Position numbers and translations under genes: made by a program | DNA from: Leptolyngbya sp. O-77 | Lineage (GTDB): Bacteria; Cyanobacteriota; Cyanobacteriia; Elainellales; Elainellaceae | Assembly (NCBI RefSeq): GCF_001548395.1 | Contig: NZ_AP017367.1 | Span: forward strand, 1,091,001-1,155,000 | Direction: 5' to 3' | Length of the DNA stretch: 64,000 nucleotides | In this document: in pieces, positions 1 to 8,160 of the stretch | Layout: every line of letters starts with the position of its first letter | Position numbering within the stretch: position 1 is the stretch's first letter | The notes under the pieces: model-generated | Database searches by the model: none | What the model saw: only the letters and a program-made list of their open reading frames with translations | Told to the model about the DNA's origin: nothing

Positions 1-252
1 AACGACACCTACGAGCCTATTACCGATGGCCGCAGCGACCCGCTGAAACTGCGTCTGGAAATCGACGGACAACTGATCGCGTTTTATCGAGAAGACACGG
101 GCGAAAAGCTACTGATTCCTGGCGAACTGGCGCAGGCGTTGAGAACCGAGGCCCAGGCCCGCCAGGACGCTGAAGCGCGGGCGCAGGCGCTAGAAGCAGA
201 GGTCGAAAGACTGCGATCGCGCCTGAGAGAGTTGGGCGCAGAGGAAGGCTAG
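1..252 (+). CDS. Uma2-family (DUF820) protein, C-terminal part
   Basis: The open frame enters from the left edge and stops at TAG 250-252, giving 83 visible residues. It begins NDTYEPITDGRSDPLKLRL and continues through FYREDTGEKLLIP into an Ala/Glu/Arg-rich coiled-coil tail. This resembles the C-terminal end of cyanobacterial Uma2 (DUF820) proteins, which have a PD-(D/E)XK-like nuclease fold and often end in a coiled coil. The catalytic part lies outside the window, so activity cannot be judged. These genes are multicopy in cyanobacteria and their function is poorly known. Confidence 0.7.
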   Translation, partial: NDTYEPITDGRSDPLKLRLEIDGQLIAFYREDTGEKLLIPGELAQALRTEAQARQDAEARAQALEAEVERLRSRLRELGAEEG

Positions 253-417
253 CGGCTGGATCAGTCGGCGGCGCGGCTGGTCTGCTACGCTGATATATTG
301 CGGAATGTTGATAGGCTGATAAAGGGTCAGCTTCCCGCAACACGCGGCCGTTGGCGATCGCCGCGCCCCAGCGCCCAGATCTGCCTGCTCATCTCTCCTC
401 CTTTACCCAATCACTCT

Positions 418-1512
418 ATGCTTCAAGCTGGAATTGTCGGACTGCCCAACGTGGGCAAATCGACCCTCTTCAATGCGGTGGTGGCCAATGCCAAAGCGCA
501 GGCGGCCAACTTTCCCTTTTGCACCATCGAACCCAATACGGGGGTCGTCGCTGTGCCCCGACGAGCGGCTGGCAGTGCTGGCCAAGATTTCCAACTCTGC
601 CCGAAATCATTCCGGGCGCGGGTAGAGTTTGTAGACATTGCTGGTCTGGTGAAAGGGGCCAGCAAAGGTGAAGGCTTGGGCAACCAGTTTTTGGCGAATA
701 TCCGCGAGGTGGATGCGATCGTCCATGTGGTGCGCTGTTTTGAAAACGACGACATTATTCATGTTGCCGGCTCGGTCGATCCGGTGCGAGATATCGAAGT
801 GATTAACCTGGAGCTGGCGCTGGCGGATTTGTCGCAGCTCGAAAAGCGGGCCGATCGCACTCGTAAGCAGGCAAAAACCAGCAAAGATGCTCAGGCAGAG
901 TTGGCCGTGTTAGACAAGCTGCTGGTGGTGCTGAACGAGGGCAAGTCAGCGCGACTGGTGGAATTGACGGACGAGGAGGAGGCGATCATTAAACCGCTGG
1001 GGCTATTGACGCGCAAGCCCGTGATCTACGCAGCAAACGTGTCGGAAGATGACCTGGCGACGGGCAATGAGTGGGTAGAACAGGTGCGGGCGATCGCCGC
1101 TGCGGAAAACGCCCAAGTCGTTGTCGTGTCAGCCCAGGTTGAATCGGAACTCATCGAGCTATCGGAAGAAGAACGTGCTGATTTTCTAGAATCGCTGGGT
1201 GTGCAAGAAGGCGGGCTGAAATCCCTGATTCGCGCAACTTACGACCTGTTAGGATTGCGAACCTATTTCACCACGGGGCCAAAAGAAACTCGCGCCTGGA
1301 CGATTCGCGCTGGAATGCTGGCTCCCCAGGCGGCGGGGGTGATTCATACTGACTTCGAGCGGGGCTTTATCCGTGCAGAAACGGTGGCCTATGATGACTT
1401 GGTAGCCACAGGTTCTATGGCGGCGGCAAAGGAAAAGGGATTGGTTCGCAGCGAGGGCAAGGAATATTTGGTGCAGGAAGGGGATGTCATGCTATTCCGC
1501 TTTAACGTGTAG
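418..1512 (+). CDS. ychF: Redox-regulated/ribosome-binding ATPase YchF (Obg-like), with a locally scrambled segment
   Basis: 364 residues from ATG 418, which matches the usual length of about 363. The frame is open further upstream, but the family begins exactly at MLQAGIVGLPNVGKS. The P-loop GLPNVGKST, the FVDIAGLVKGAS switch region and the C-terminal TGS-like domain ending DVMLFRFNV are all present. YchF/OLA1 is a TRAFAC ATPase that binds the ribosome and is linked to stress responses. The oddity is codons 47-73 (about 556-634), which do not match the family. Skipping one C in the run at 556-559 restores PDERLAVLAKISNSA. Dropping one more C near 602 and one G near 623 restores EIIPARVEF. 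Three +1 indels thus sum to +3 and the rest of the gene stays in frame. This suggests sequencing or assembly error, or a compensated frameshift. Confidence 0.92.
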   Translation: MLQAGIVGLPNVGKSTLFNAVVANAKAQAANFPFCTIEPNTGVVAVPRRAAGSAGQDFQLCPKSFRARVEFVDIAGLVKGASKGEGLGNQFLANIREVDAIVHVVRCFENDDIIHVAGSVDPVRDIEVINLELALADLSQLEKRADRTRKQAKTSKDAQAELAVLDKLLVVLNEGKSARLVELTDEEEAIIKPLGLLTRKPVIYAANVSEDDLATGNEWVEQVRAIAAAENAQVVVVSAQVESELIELSEEERADFLESLGVQEGGLKSLIRATYDLLGLRTYFTTGPKETRAWTIRAGMLAPQAAGVIHTDFERGFIRAETVAYDDLVATGSMAAAKEKGLVRSEGKEYLVQEGDVMLFRFNV

Positions 1513-1607
1513 TTCTAATGTGCAGCTTGGGAACGGTGAATCAGCTTTATAGGCCCCGTGACTGAAGTCTTTAATTTTGATATTTGGTTTTGATGAGGGA
1601 AAGCGCA

Positions 1608-1820
1608 ATGGGAGACTCGAAGCGACGCAAGGAATCTCTGGGCGAGAAATACGGGCAAGAAGATAATATTCTGCCGGGTATCCCCATCAAGCCCAGTCAG
1701 GCAAGACTGTTTTCGCAAATCACAACGCGCGGTGCATGGATTGGGATCGCGCTGTTGGTGGTGTATTGGGTCGTGGTGCGGTTCGTCGGCCCTAGCTTGG
1801 GCTGGTGGGAATTGAACTAA
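1608..1820 (+). CDS. Small membrane protein, DUF2839 family
   Basis: 70 residues from ATG 1608, chosen because the family begins MGxxKRRK and because a GAGGGA-type ribosome site lies just upstream. The N-terminal half is charged (GDSKRRKESLGEKYGQE). It is followed by one hydrophobic helix (GAWIGIALLVVYWVVVRFV) and a short aromatic tail ending GWWELN. This fits DUF2839, a small protein family confined to cyanobacteria and without assigned function. It lies 95 bp after ychF in the same direction and could share its transcript. Confidence 0.72.
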   Translation: MGDSKRRKESLGEKYGQEDNILPGIPIKPSQARLFSQITTRGAWIGIALLVVYWVVVRFVGPSLGWWELN

Positions 1821-1970
1821 GGAACTGGTTGGCAGGGCGATCGCCCTAGGGGCGACCTTGCTAGGTTGGCACGTGACCTTTTTTCTCAAAAACTTTTCGC
1901 CTATAAAAATCCAGCGTGGAGGCATGTCCGTATATTCCTCTAGACGGGCGCAGTTCACCTCTTTAGCGAC

Positions 1971-2006
1971 CTAACGAGCGCTTGAAGAAGCGCTCCAGAG
2001 GGTTAG
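1971..2006 (+). other. Stem-loop in the leader of the ferritin-like gene
   Basis: A perfect 8-bp stem GAGCGCTT/AAGCGCTC (1976-1983 and 1988-1995) encloses GAAG. An outer CTAAC/GTTAG pairing (1971-1975 and 2002-2006) can extend it. No T-run follows, so it is more likely an RNA leader structure or a terminator remnant of the upstream gene than an active terminator. The 344-bp gap 1821-2164 otherwise shows only a HIP1 palindrome near 1840. Confidence 0.35.
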
Positions 2007-2164
2007 CGTGTCGGCTGAACTGGAGCTATCTGGCGATTTGAGCAAGTTTCAGAACTGTCAACTCTGGTGCAGCGTTTAGCACAGAGTTGACAAGGGCTGA
2101 GCCAGCACAGGTCGTCTGCTTTGTCTTGCCCTTTTCGCAGAACTTTTGTAGGAGAACGCTGACA

Positions 2165-2830
2165 ATGAACCGACGCAAATCTGAATGGCTGGGTCGCGCT
2201 CGACGGGCGCAGGGCTTGTCTCGTCGCCAAATGCTGACAGGCGGAGCTGTGGTGGGTGCGGCGAGTGTGCTGAGCGTGCCGCTCATTGCCGGAACGGCCG
2301 ATGCTTCGACGGAGAGCGATCGCCTCAATGATATTGAGATCCTCAACAAAGCCCTGTTTTATGAACACGCTGCCATCTGGGCCTACAGCGCGGCCGCTGG
2401 CAGGCTGACCAACTCTGAGGTGGGCAATGCGGTGAAGGCGATCGCCCTAGCGAACCAGGCGGATCACATGCAGCACCGCGATGCTTTGGCAAATGTCATC
2501 CGCAGTCTGGGCGGCACGCCCGTTCAGGCAGAAGCCAGCTACGATTTGTCCTCCTATCTTCAACGGGGCGAAGGAAACTTGGATTCGGACGTGAATATTG
2601 CAAAACTGGCGCTGGCACTGGAAACCGACGCGGCGATCGCCTATAGCCAGGAAATCGCCATGCTCAAGACGCCCGCGCTAATCACTGCTGGAGCCAGCAT
2701 CGGCTCGACCGAAGCCAGCCACGCGACCCTGATTCGGGCGGCGATTCAATCTCTCGGCGTAGACATCCAGCCCGTCCCCGCTTCCTTTGTCAGTGCCGAA
2801 ACCCGAAACGCCTGGGTTTTAAAAGTCTAG
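2165..2830 (+). CDS. Tat-exported ferritin-like domain protein (DUF4439/Ferritin-like_2 type)
   Basis: 221 residues from ATG 2165, preceded by AGGAGA. The N-terminus carries a twin-arginine signal (SRRQMLTGG followed by a hydrophobic stretch and an Ala-x-Ala-like site near TADAS). This implies folded export across the inner or thylakoid membrane. The mature part is all-helical and starts with a family-like ILNKALFYEHAAIWAYS helix. Further helices follow with conserved-looking Glu/His residues (NQADHMQHRDAL, LALETDAAIAYSQE). This matches ferritin-like_2 proteins of cyanobacteria, which may bind metal, though no substrate is known. The gene stands alone between a hairpin leader and a strong terminator. 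Confidence 0.75.
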   Translation: MNRRKSEWLGRARRAQGLSRRQMLTGGAVVGAASVLSVPLIAGTADASTESDRLNDIEILNKALFYEHAAIWAYSAAAGRLTNSEVGNAVKAIALANQADHMQHRDALANVIRSLGGTPVQAEASYDLSSYLQRGEGNLDSDVNIAKLALALETDAAIAYSQEIAMLKTPALITAGASIGSTEASHATLIRAAIQSLGVDIQPVPASFVSAETRNAWVLKV

Positions 2831-2850
2831 GTAGGTTGATATCCCCAAAA

Positions 2851-2905
2851 AAATGCGCTCCGAAAAAATGCGCTCCGAACTGCTCCGGAGCGCATTTCCT
2901 GTTTT
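2851..2905. terminator. Intrinsic terminator with a duplicated left arm
   Basis: AAATGCGCTCCG occurs twice (2851-2862 and 2866-2877). Either copy can pair with CGGAGCGCATTT at 2886-2897. The near copy gives a 12-bp stem with an 8-nt loop, followed by a GTTTTT tract. It lies between the convergent ferritin-like gene and bcsA and probably ends the ferritin-like transcript. A-runs on the left side could make it work for the opposite strand too. Confidence 0.75.
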
Positions 2906-2969
2906 TCAACTTGTGGACTCTGCTAGTTTCTCAAGACCCAAATTCTAGTCAGACTCCATGCAAGAACGC

Positions 2970-5570
2970 TTACTCCAAATCGCGCAGCAGTTGGCGAATC
3001 TTTGAGCCTTGCCGTGCATCCAGGTGTGCAGGGAACGAGACCTCGACATCCGCCGTCACGCCGCCTGCCGAGCGATTCACCAAAAACACCACGCCGTCAG
3101 ATGACTGGGCATTGGAAACCCGCACGTCTTCGATCTGCCCCACCAGACGCTTCGGATTGTCATCTGTCGTGTGCTGGCTCAGCAGCAAACCCACAGGTGG
3201 CTGAGCTTGCTGCAACATCTCGATGTTGGGCAGCAGGTTGCCGTCCATTTCAATCCGCAAGCTGCGCGAACTAATCTCCTTGGCAATGCCAGGATAAAAC
3301 TGCCCTTCCCAATAAATCTGGGCGGCAGCATGGATTTGTTTACGGATTTCGGTGGGCATGGCGGGTTTTGGATCGCGGAAGGCCCGCAGCAAGCCCGTCG
3401 CCAAAAACGCCAGTGATTGGAACGGGCGATCGATCTCAGTCCGCTTCTGTGCGTACCATTCCTCTACGTCGGAATACAGCACCAACACCAGCGCATCATT
3501 TTGGGACTGCGACAGGTTCACAAAGTCCACTGCTACGACAACTTGGTCTTCGCTAATTGGATCGACTCGAATCACTCGCGCCTCCAAAAATGCCCGCTTA
3601 CCAAAGTCGCCAATGAGTTCAATTTCAACCGCATCGGGCAGGTTCGGCCAGCTATCCAGCACAATCCGCGCCCCGTTCTCGCTGACATCCAGCGTCTTGC
3701 CAGACAGGGTTTCGTTGTTGTTGCCATAAATCACCGCACCCAGCTTGCGTTCCAGACGGTGTGCCCGACGCAACTGTGGCTGTTCGTAGGCCACCAGCAG
3801 CGCTGCTACCAGCAAGATCAGGTTAAATATGCACCAGGCGGCGTTGATAATGACTGCTTCTTTTGCTTCCGGCTGAAGCACCAGCCAGAATGGCACCGCT
3901 AGCAGTGACAACACCAGGAGCGACACCACAATCAGGGATGCTTTTGAGGATTCGTAGTCGAAGCTTCGCTTCGTCACTTTCACGCCCTTGTCGGTCACGT
4001 TGAAGCTGCCCAGCTTGGGGTTAATCAGCGCCATAAAGGTCACAATGCCATCCTGAAATGCCATCGCGTATTCAAACACTTCGTTCCAGAACGAAAAGCG
4101 AACCTCTTTGGCGGTGATGTAGTTGGCATTGAGCGCCAGAGCGATATGAGGCAGCGCATAAACCAGCGTTTCTACGCCCAGACCGCGAATCAGGTTAATG
4201 CCGAACAGCAGGTAAAGCACTGGCGACAGCGCGTACATAATGCGCGGAAACCCAAAGAAGAAGTGGGTGGTAGCAGAGGTGTAGCACAACCGCTGCGGCA
4301 GCGTTAGCTTGAGCTTGCGGTTAAACAGTGGATTTTCTAGCCGCAGGATCTGCGCCATGCCTCGTGCCCAGCGCACCTGCTGCCCTACATAGGAGGAGAA
4401 CTTCTCTGGTGCCAGACCTGCAACCATAATTTTGTCGTAGTAGACCGACTCATAGCCCAGAGAGTGCAGCCGCAGTGAGGTGTGGCAGTCTTCGGTCACG
4501 GTTTCCACCGCGATGCCGCCGATCCGCAGCACGTAGTCGCGCCGAATCACTGCCGCAGAGCCGCAGAAGAAGGTGGCGTTCCAAAAGTCGTTGCCCTTTT
4601 GCACCACTTTGTAGAACAGCTCGTTGCCGACGGGGACGCGCCCCTGGGTCAACAGGTTGCGTTCAAAGGGGTCTGGGTTGTAGAACCAGTGCGGTGTTTG
4701 CACTAGCGCGACTTTGGCGTTGTAGAAGAAGCCGACCGTTTCCTGAAGAAATTGTCGTGATGGGATGTGGTCACAGTCCAAAATCAGCACCAGATCGCCT
4801 CGCGTGCGGCGCATGGCAGTGTTGATGTTGCCCGCTTTGGCGTGGTCGTTGTTGTCGCGCGTTAGCATGGTGCAGCCGATTTCTTCGCACATGCGGCGCA
4901 GCTTTTCACGGCGATCGGGGAATTTTCGCCCGTCGTCTAGCACATAGACTCGCTTTTTCTCTTCGGGATAGTCTATTGCCAGTGCCGCGAGGGCGGTTTT
5001 GCGGACGATCTCGACATCCTCGTTGTACGTAGGAATGTAGATGTCAACGTTGAACCACTGACTCTGGGGAATGCCGGACAGATCGACGGGCTGGCGATCG
5101 CGCAATTTCAGCGTTTGAAAATAGGACAGAAACAGCGTGGCGATCGCATATAGCTCCGCCATAAACAGCACGATACTGAAGGTTGCATTCAGCCAGCCAT
5201 CCAGGTTGAGCGTGTAGCTGGTGCGGTAATAGAGATACCGCATCGTCGTGACAATACTCAGCCACGCTAGGAACAGATGCAGATATTCGCTCGACTGGCG
5301 CTGGGTTTGCCACTGCTCCAGCTTCACCACGGACCAGCCCAGCAAAATCAGAATTACTGCCACAATGCCCTGCTGCCAGATCTTCAGCGGTGTGACGATC
5401 AGCGGCACAGACAGCACCATCAGACCAATGACCAGCCAAAAGAGATGCGTGCTGCGTGCCTTTGGAAAAAAGCGATCAAACCAATTCGGCAGGCGCAGCA
5501 GCCACCGTGCGATCCACGGCTGCTGACGAGAGGCGGGTTCGACAGGAGCTTGAGACATAGAACTCGTCAT
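2970..5570 (-). CDS. bcsA: Cellulose synthase catalytic subunit with PilZ domain (BcsA)
   Basis: 866 residues. This inner-membrane GT2 glycosyltransferase polymerises UDP-glucose into beta-1,4-glucan and extrudes the chain. All landmark motifs are visible: LDDG (about 211-214), LDCDH (264-268), TED (359-361), QQVRW (397-401) and the gating loop FNVTDK (523-528). Several membrane helices lie on each side. The PilZ domain after residue 600 has the c-di-GMP motifs RRAHR (601-605) and DVSENG (628-633), so activation by c-di-GMP is expected. The start overlaps the bcsB stop (ATGA), implying translational coupling. It is the last gene of the operon, and 73 bp downstream is the terminator shared with the convergent ferritin-like gene. 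No diguanylate cyclase lies in the window. Confidence 0.95.
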   Translation of the reverse strand: MTSSMSQAPVEPASRQQPWIARWLLRLPNWFDRFFPKARSTHLFWLVIGLMVLSVPLIVTPLKIWQQGIVAVILILLGWSVVKLEQWQTQRQSSEYLHLFLAWLSIVTTMRYLYYRTSYTLNLDGWLNATFSIVLFMAELYAIATLFLSYFQTLKLRDRQPVDLSGIPQSQWFNVDIYIPTYNEDVEIVRKTALAALAIDYPEEKKRVYVLDDGRKFPDRREKLRRMCEEIGCTMLTRDNNDHAKAGNINTAMRRTRGDLVLILDCDHIPSRQFLQETVGFFYNAKVALVQTPHWFYNPDPFERNLLTQGRVPVGNELFYKVVQKGNDFWNATFFCGSAAVIRRDYVLRIGGIAVETVTEDCHTSLRLHSLGYESVYYDKIMVAGLAPEKFSSYVGQQVRWARGMAQILRLENPLFNRKLKLTLPQRLCYTSATTHFFFGFPRIMYALSPVLYLLFGINLIRGLGVETLVYALPHIALALNANYITAKEVRFSFWNEVFEYAMAFQDGIVTFMALINPKLGSFNVTDKGVKVTKRSFDYESSKASLIVVSLLVLSLLAVPFWLVLQPEAKEAVIINAAWCIFNLILLVAALLVAYEQPQLRRAHRLERKLGAVIYGNNNETLSGKTLDVSENGARIVLDSWPNLPDAVEIELIGDFGKRAFLEARVIRVDPISEDQVVVAVDFVNLSQSQNDALVLVLYSDVEEWYAQKRTEIDRPFQSLAFLATGLLRAFRDPKPAMPTEIRKQIHAAAQIYWEGQFYPGIAKEISSRSLRIEMDGNLLPNIEMLQQAQPPVGLLLSQHTTDDNPKRLVGQIEDVRVSNAQSSDGVVFLVNRSAGGVTADVEVSFPAHLDARQGSKIRQLLRDLE

Positions 5571-8119
5571 TTTACCTCTCCTGACTTGGCAAGCCGGTTA
5601 ACGTAGAGCTGAGAAATGCCATACAGCAGCAGCGAGATTAACAGCATGCCCGTTGGCAGCAGAAACCAGTTGTCCTGAATAAAGATGGAGATTCGGCTCA
5701 AGAATCCAGTTTTTTGCACCTGCTGGAGCGGTTCCTCCCGCAAGATATCGAGCTTGTAGGCATAGGGATCGTTGGGCGACGGGTTAGGCTTGTTGCGGCT
5801 GATCAGCACCGTGTCGCCATTTAACTGCGAGAACAGCGGATCGCGCTTGAAGACCTCGGCTGCATCGGTCAAGCCCTGTTCGCTTTGGCCAGTGATGGCT
5901 AGCACAGCGCGATCGCCATTATTCGGCGACACCATCAGCTTCACCACACCCTGGCCATCCGGCAAAGCCTGTACACGACTGCCGCGCCAGCCCCGCGAGA
6001 ACAGGTTGCGGAGTTCAAAACCACCAGACTCCATCACTTCCGGTAATGGAAAGCGATCGCGCGTCCCAATTCCCACCAAGTTCATACCCCGCGCCTCAGC
6101 AGGCAGATTGCCGCCTGTATAAACTTGCAAGTTCACCGAAGGGGCACGACTCAGCCGACCCAGTCGCTCACTCACCGCCAGCATGGTTCGCACATCTGCA
6201 TCGCGTGGCGCACTTGGCATCACAAAAGCCGTTTCCGACAAATCCTGCGGCGCAGTAAACGGATAACCAGCTTGCAGCAGCCTCAAATCGGGCATCCGGG
6301 TAAAGATGTCTCGCTTCAGGTTAAAGTCTGTATCGCCATGCAGCGTTCCCCAGAGGGACTGATCTTTAGACAGTCCACAGACCTCAGCAGAGCGCGGATT
6401 TAAGTTAAACACCACATTCAACTGCGAATCTGGCTGAATCAGCTCTGCGGGCAAATCTACATCCAGCGAATCGCGACCCCCTCTCGCAGAATTCAGCCGC
6501 TTAGAGCCAATCGTTACATCATCCAAGCGCACTTCCACCGTCGAAGTGCGTGGATCAACCTGAGCGCTATAGCTATAGTCCACCCTCATGCGGCTGCCCC
6601 GCGAAAAGCGGTCATCGGGCAGCGCCCGGAACGGAATTTCAATCGGTGGTGCATTCGTGCCATGCACCGTAATGTCTTCAAAGTTTTGTCCGCCGAGCGT
6701 GGTTAAATCACGCAGGGTAAAGCTATTGCGCGTGGGCAGATAGCCCGGCCACTCGCGGGGCGGAGGCGACGGCTCAGCGACCAGATTGGTCACGGTCAAC
6801 ACCTGCCCCGTACCAATCTGCGCTTCTTTGGTTTGCACCAGGAACTGCACCGCCTTTTGCACACCCGCTGCTGAATTTCCCGTTGCGACAAGAACGGGTA
6901 AACCGTTGTCTTCCAATGTGGTCAACATTAAAACGCCTGTATCGCCGGGCAGCGGCGTGTTGTTGCCGTCCAACAGCTGACCGTTGCGAATCGGCAGCGG
7001 CAGCGATAATTCTGACAGAACAGGCTGCTCTGCTGGCGTGCCCAGAATGACGACGCGATCGTTCCACTGGAGGTTATCCAAACTGCCCACCAGCCGAGTG
7101 TTGAGCGGGCGAAAGTCCACGAGTCGCCCCGCCTCAGCCTGAAAGATGGCTGCTGCATTCAGCCAGGTGTCGCTATAAGCGCGGGGCCGGAGATACGTGA
7201 TCTGATTGGTATCGAGACTGAGGGTGTCAATGAAGGGGAACGGATAGCGGCTAAAATCTAGCGGCACAGACTCTAGCGCGTAGTCCAGAATGACCTTGGA
7301 ATCAGGCAGAATCTCGGTCCACAGGGTTGGATCGGTGGCAACCGTACAATCTTCATTCGTTTGCTGTTCTGCCAGAATCGAAATTTCGTTGTAGTCCTGA
7401 ATTAGATTAGACGGGATCTCGAAGACCACCTGACCAATCTGAGAATTGGGACGATTGAGCGGCACGCTGCCCACGCTGGTATCATTCACCCGAACCGTTA
7501 GGCTTGAGCGATCGGACAGCAGCGATGGAGAATGCTGGAACCGCAGTACGAGCTTGGCAGTTTTGACATCCCACTGACGGGGACGGTTAAACCCAAGCCG
7601 AGCCGTTGGGTACACGCCTTCCATGCGGAGGCGATTGCCCACCACCGGGCTGCGATTGAACTCAATCACATGCTGGTAGGTGGGTTCTGGCTTGGGCGCA
7701 GCGGGCGATGCGGTGGCAGCGGGCGGGTTCGCTGGCTGGGGGTTGGCGGCTGGCCGGGCTGGGCTGGCCGGGGCCGCAGGACGAGCGGCCGGGCGAGATG
7801 GCTGGCTGGGCGGCTGGGCAGGCGCGGCCCGGCGCACGGCAGGGGCAGGGCGGGGTGCAGGCTGAAAGTTTGGCGGAGAGGCTGGCCGATTGGGCAAGGA
7901 CAATTCTCGGATCAGCGTATTTTCTCGCTGCTGCACGCTGGTTTGCGCGGAGGCACCGGGCAGCAGGCTCAGGCCCGCTCCTAGACCCAAGAGAATGAGC
8001 AGAATTGCCAGGGTTTGGTTTCGTTTGACACGCTTCCGGCGTGTCCGACCAGCGGGAGAGGCGTTGGGTGAGTGGTCTCGATTAAACGTAAGGAACCATT
8101 GACGCAGCGAACGAAACAT
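5567..8119 (-). CDS. bcsB: Cellulose synthase periplasmic subunit BcsB
   Basis: 850 residues. A basic N-terminus of about 33 residues precedes a hydrophobic signal (TLAILLILLGLGAGLSLLPG). A Pro/Ala-rich linker follows (about 65-140), then the two repeated carbohydrate-binding/flavodoxin-like modules typical of BcsB (for example the LVLRFQHSPSLLSDRSSLTVR and MRVDYSYSAQ segments). The last 40 residues form the anchoring helix (WFLLPTGMLLISLLLYGISQ), which in known structures packs against BcsA. BcsB guides the glucan through the periplasm and is required for BcsA activity. The ATGA overlap with bcsA supports 1:1 expression. The Pro/Ala linker is long compared with proteobacterial BcsB. Confidence 0.93.
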   Translation of the reverse strand: MFRSLRQWFLTFNRDHSPNASPAGRTRRKRVKRNQTLAILLILLGLGAGLSLLPGASAQTSVQQRENTLIRELSLPNRPASPPNFQPAPRPAPAVRRAAPAQPPSQPSRPAARPAAPASPARPAANPQPANPPAATASPAAPKPEPTYQHVIEFNRSPVVGNRLRMEGVYPTARLGFNRPRQWDVKTAKLVLRFQHSPSLLSDRSSLTVRVNDTSVGSVPLNRPNSQIGQVVFEIPSNLIQDYNEISILAEQQTNEDCTVATDPTLWTEILPDSKVILDYALESVPLDFSRYPFPFIDTLSLDTNQITYLRPRAYSDTWLNAAAIFQAEAGRLVDFRPLNTRLVGSLDNLQWNDRVVILGTPAEQPVLSELSLPLPIRNGQLLDGNNTPLPGDTGVLMLTTLEDNGLPVLVATGNSAAGVQKAVQFLVQTKEAQIGTGQVLTVTNLVAEPSPPPREWPGYLPTRNSFTLRDLTTLGGQNFEDITVHGTNAPPIEIPFRALPDDRFSRGSRMRVDYSYSAQVDPRTSTVEVRLDDVTIGSKRLNSARGGRDSLDVDLPAELIQPDSQLNVVFNLNPRSAEVCGLSKDQSLWGTLHGDTDFNLKRDIFTRMPDLRLLQAGYPFTAPQDLSETAFVMPSAPRDADVRTMLAVSERLGRLSRAPSVNLQVYTGGNLPAEARGMNLVGIGTRDRFPLPEVMESGGFELRNLFSRGWRGSRVQALPDGQGVVKLMVSPNNGDRAVLAITGQSEQGLTDAAEVFKRDPLFSQLNGDTVLISRNKPNPSPNDPYAYKLDILREEPLQQVQKTGFLSRISIFIQDNWFLLPTGMLLISLLLYGISQLYVNRLAKSGEVK

Positions 8120-8160
8120 AGACCTGTCTCTCTACTAGTAAAGGGGGTTTACGGGGCGGT

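Noticed and set aside
1515..1958. 147-codon minus-strand open frame opposite the DUF2839 gene
   Set aside because: Antisense shadow of a recognised small gene; Cys/Pro/His-rich composition is not protein-like.
7532..7984. Gly/Arg/Trp-rich plus-strand frame opposite bcsB
   Set aside because: Antisense of the Pro/Ala linker of BcsB; high GC alone keeps it open.
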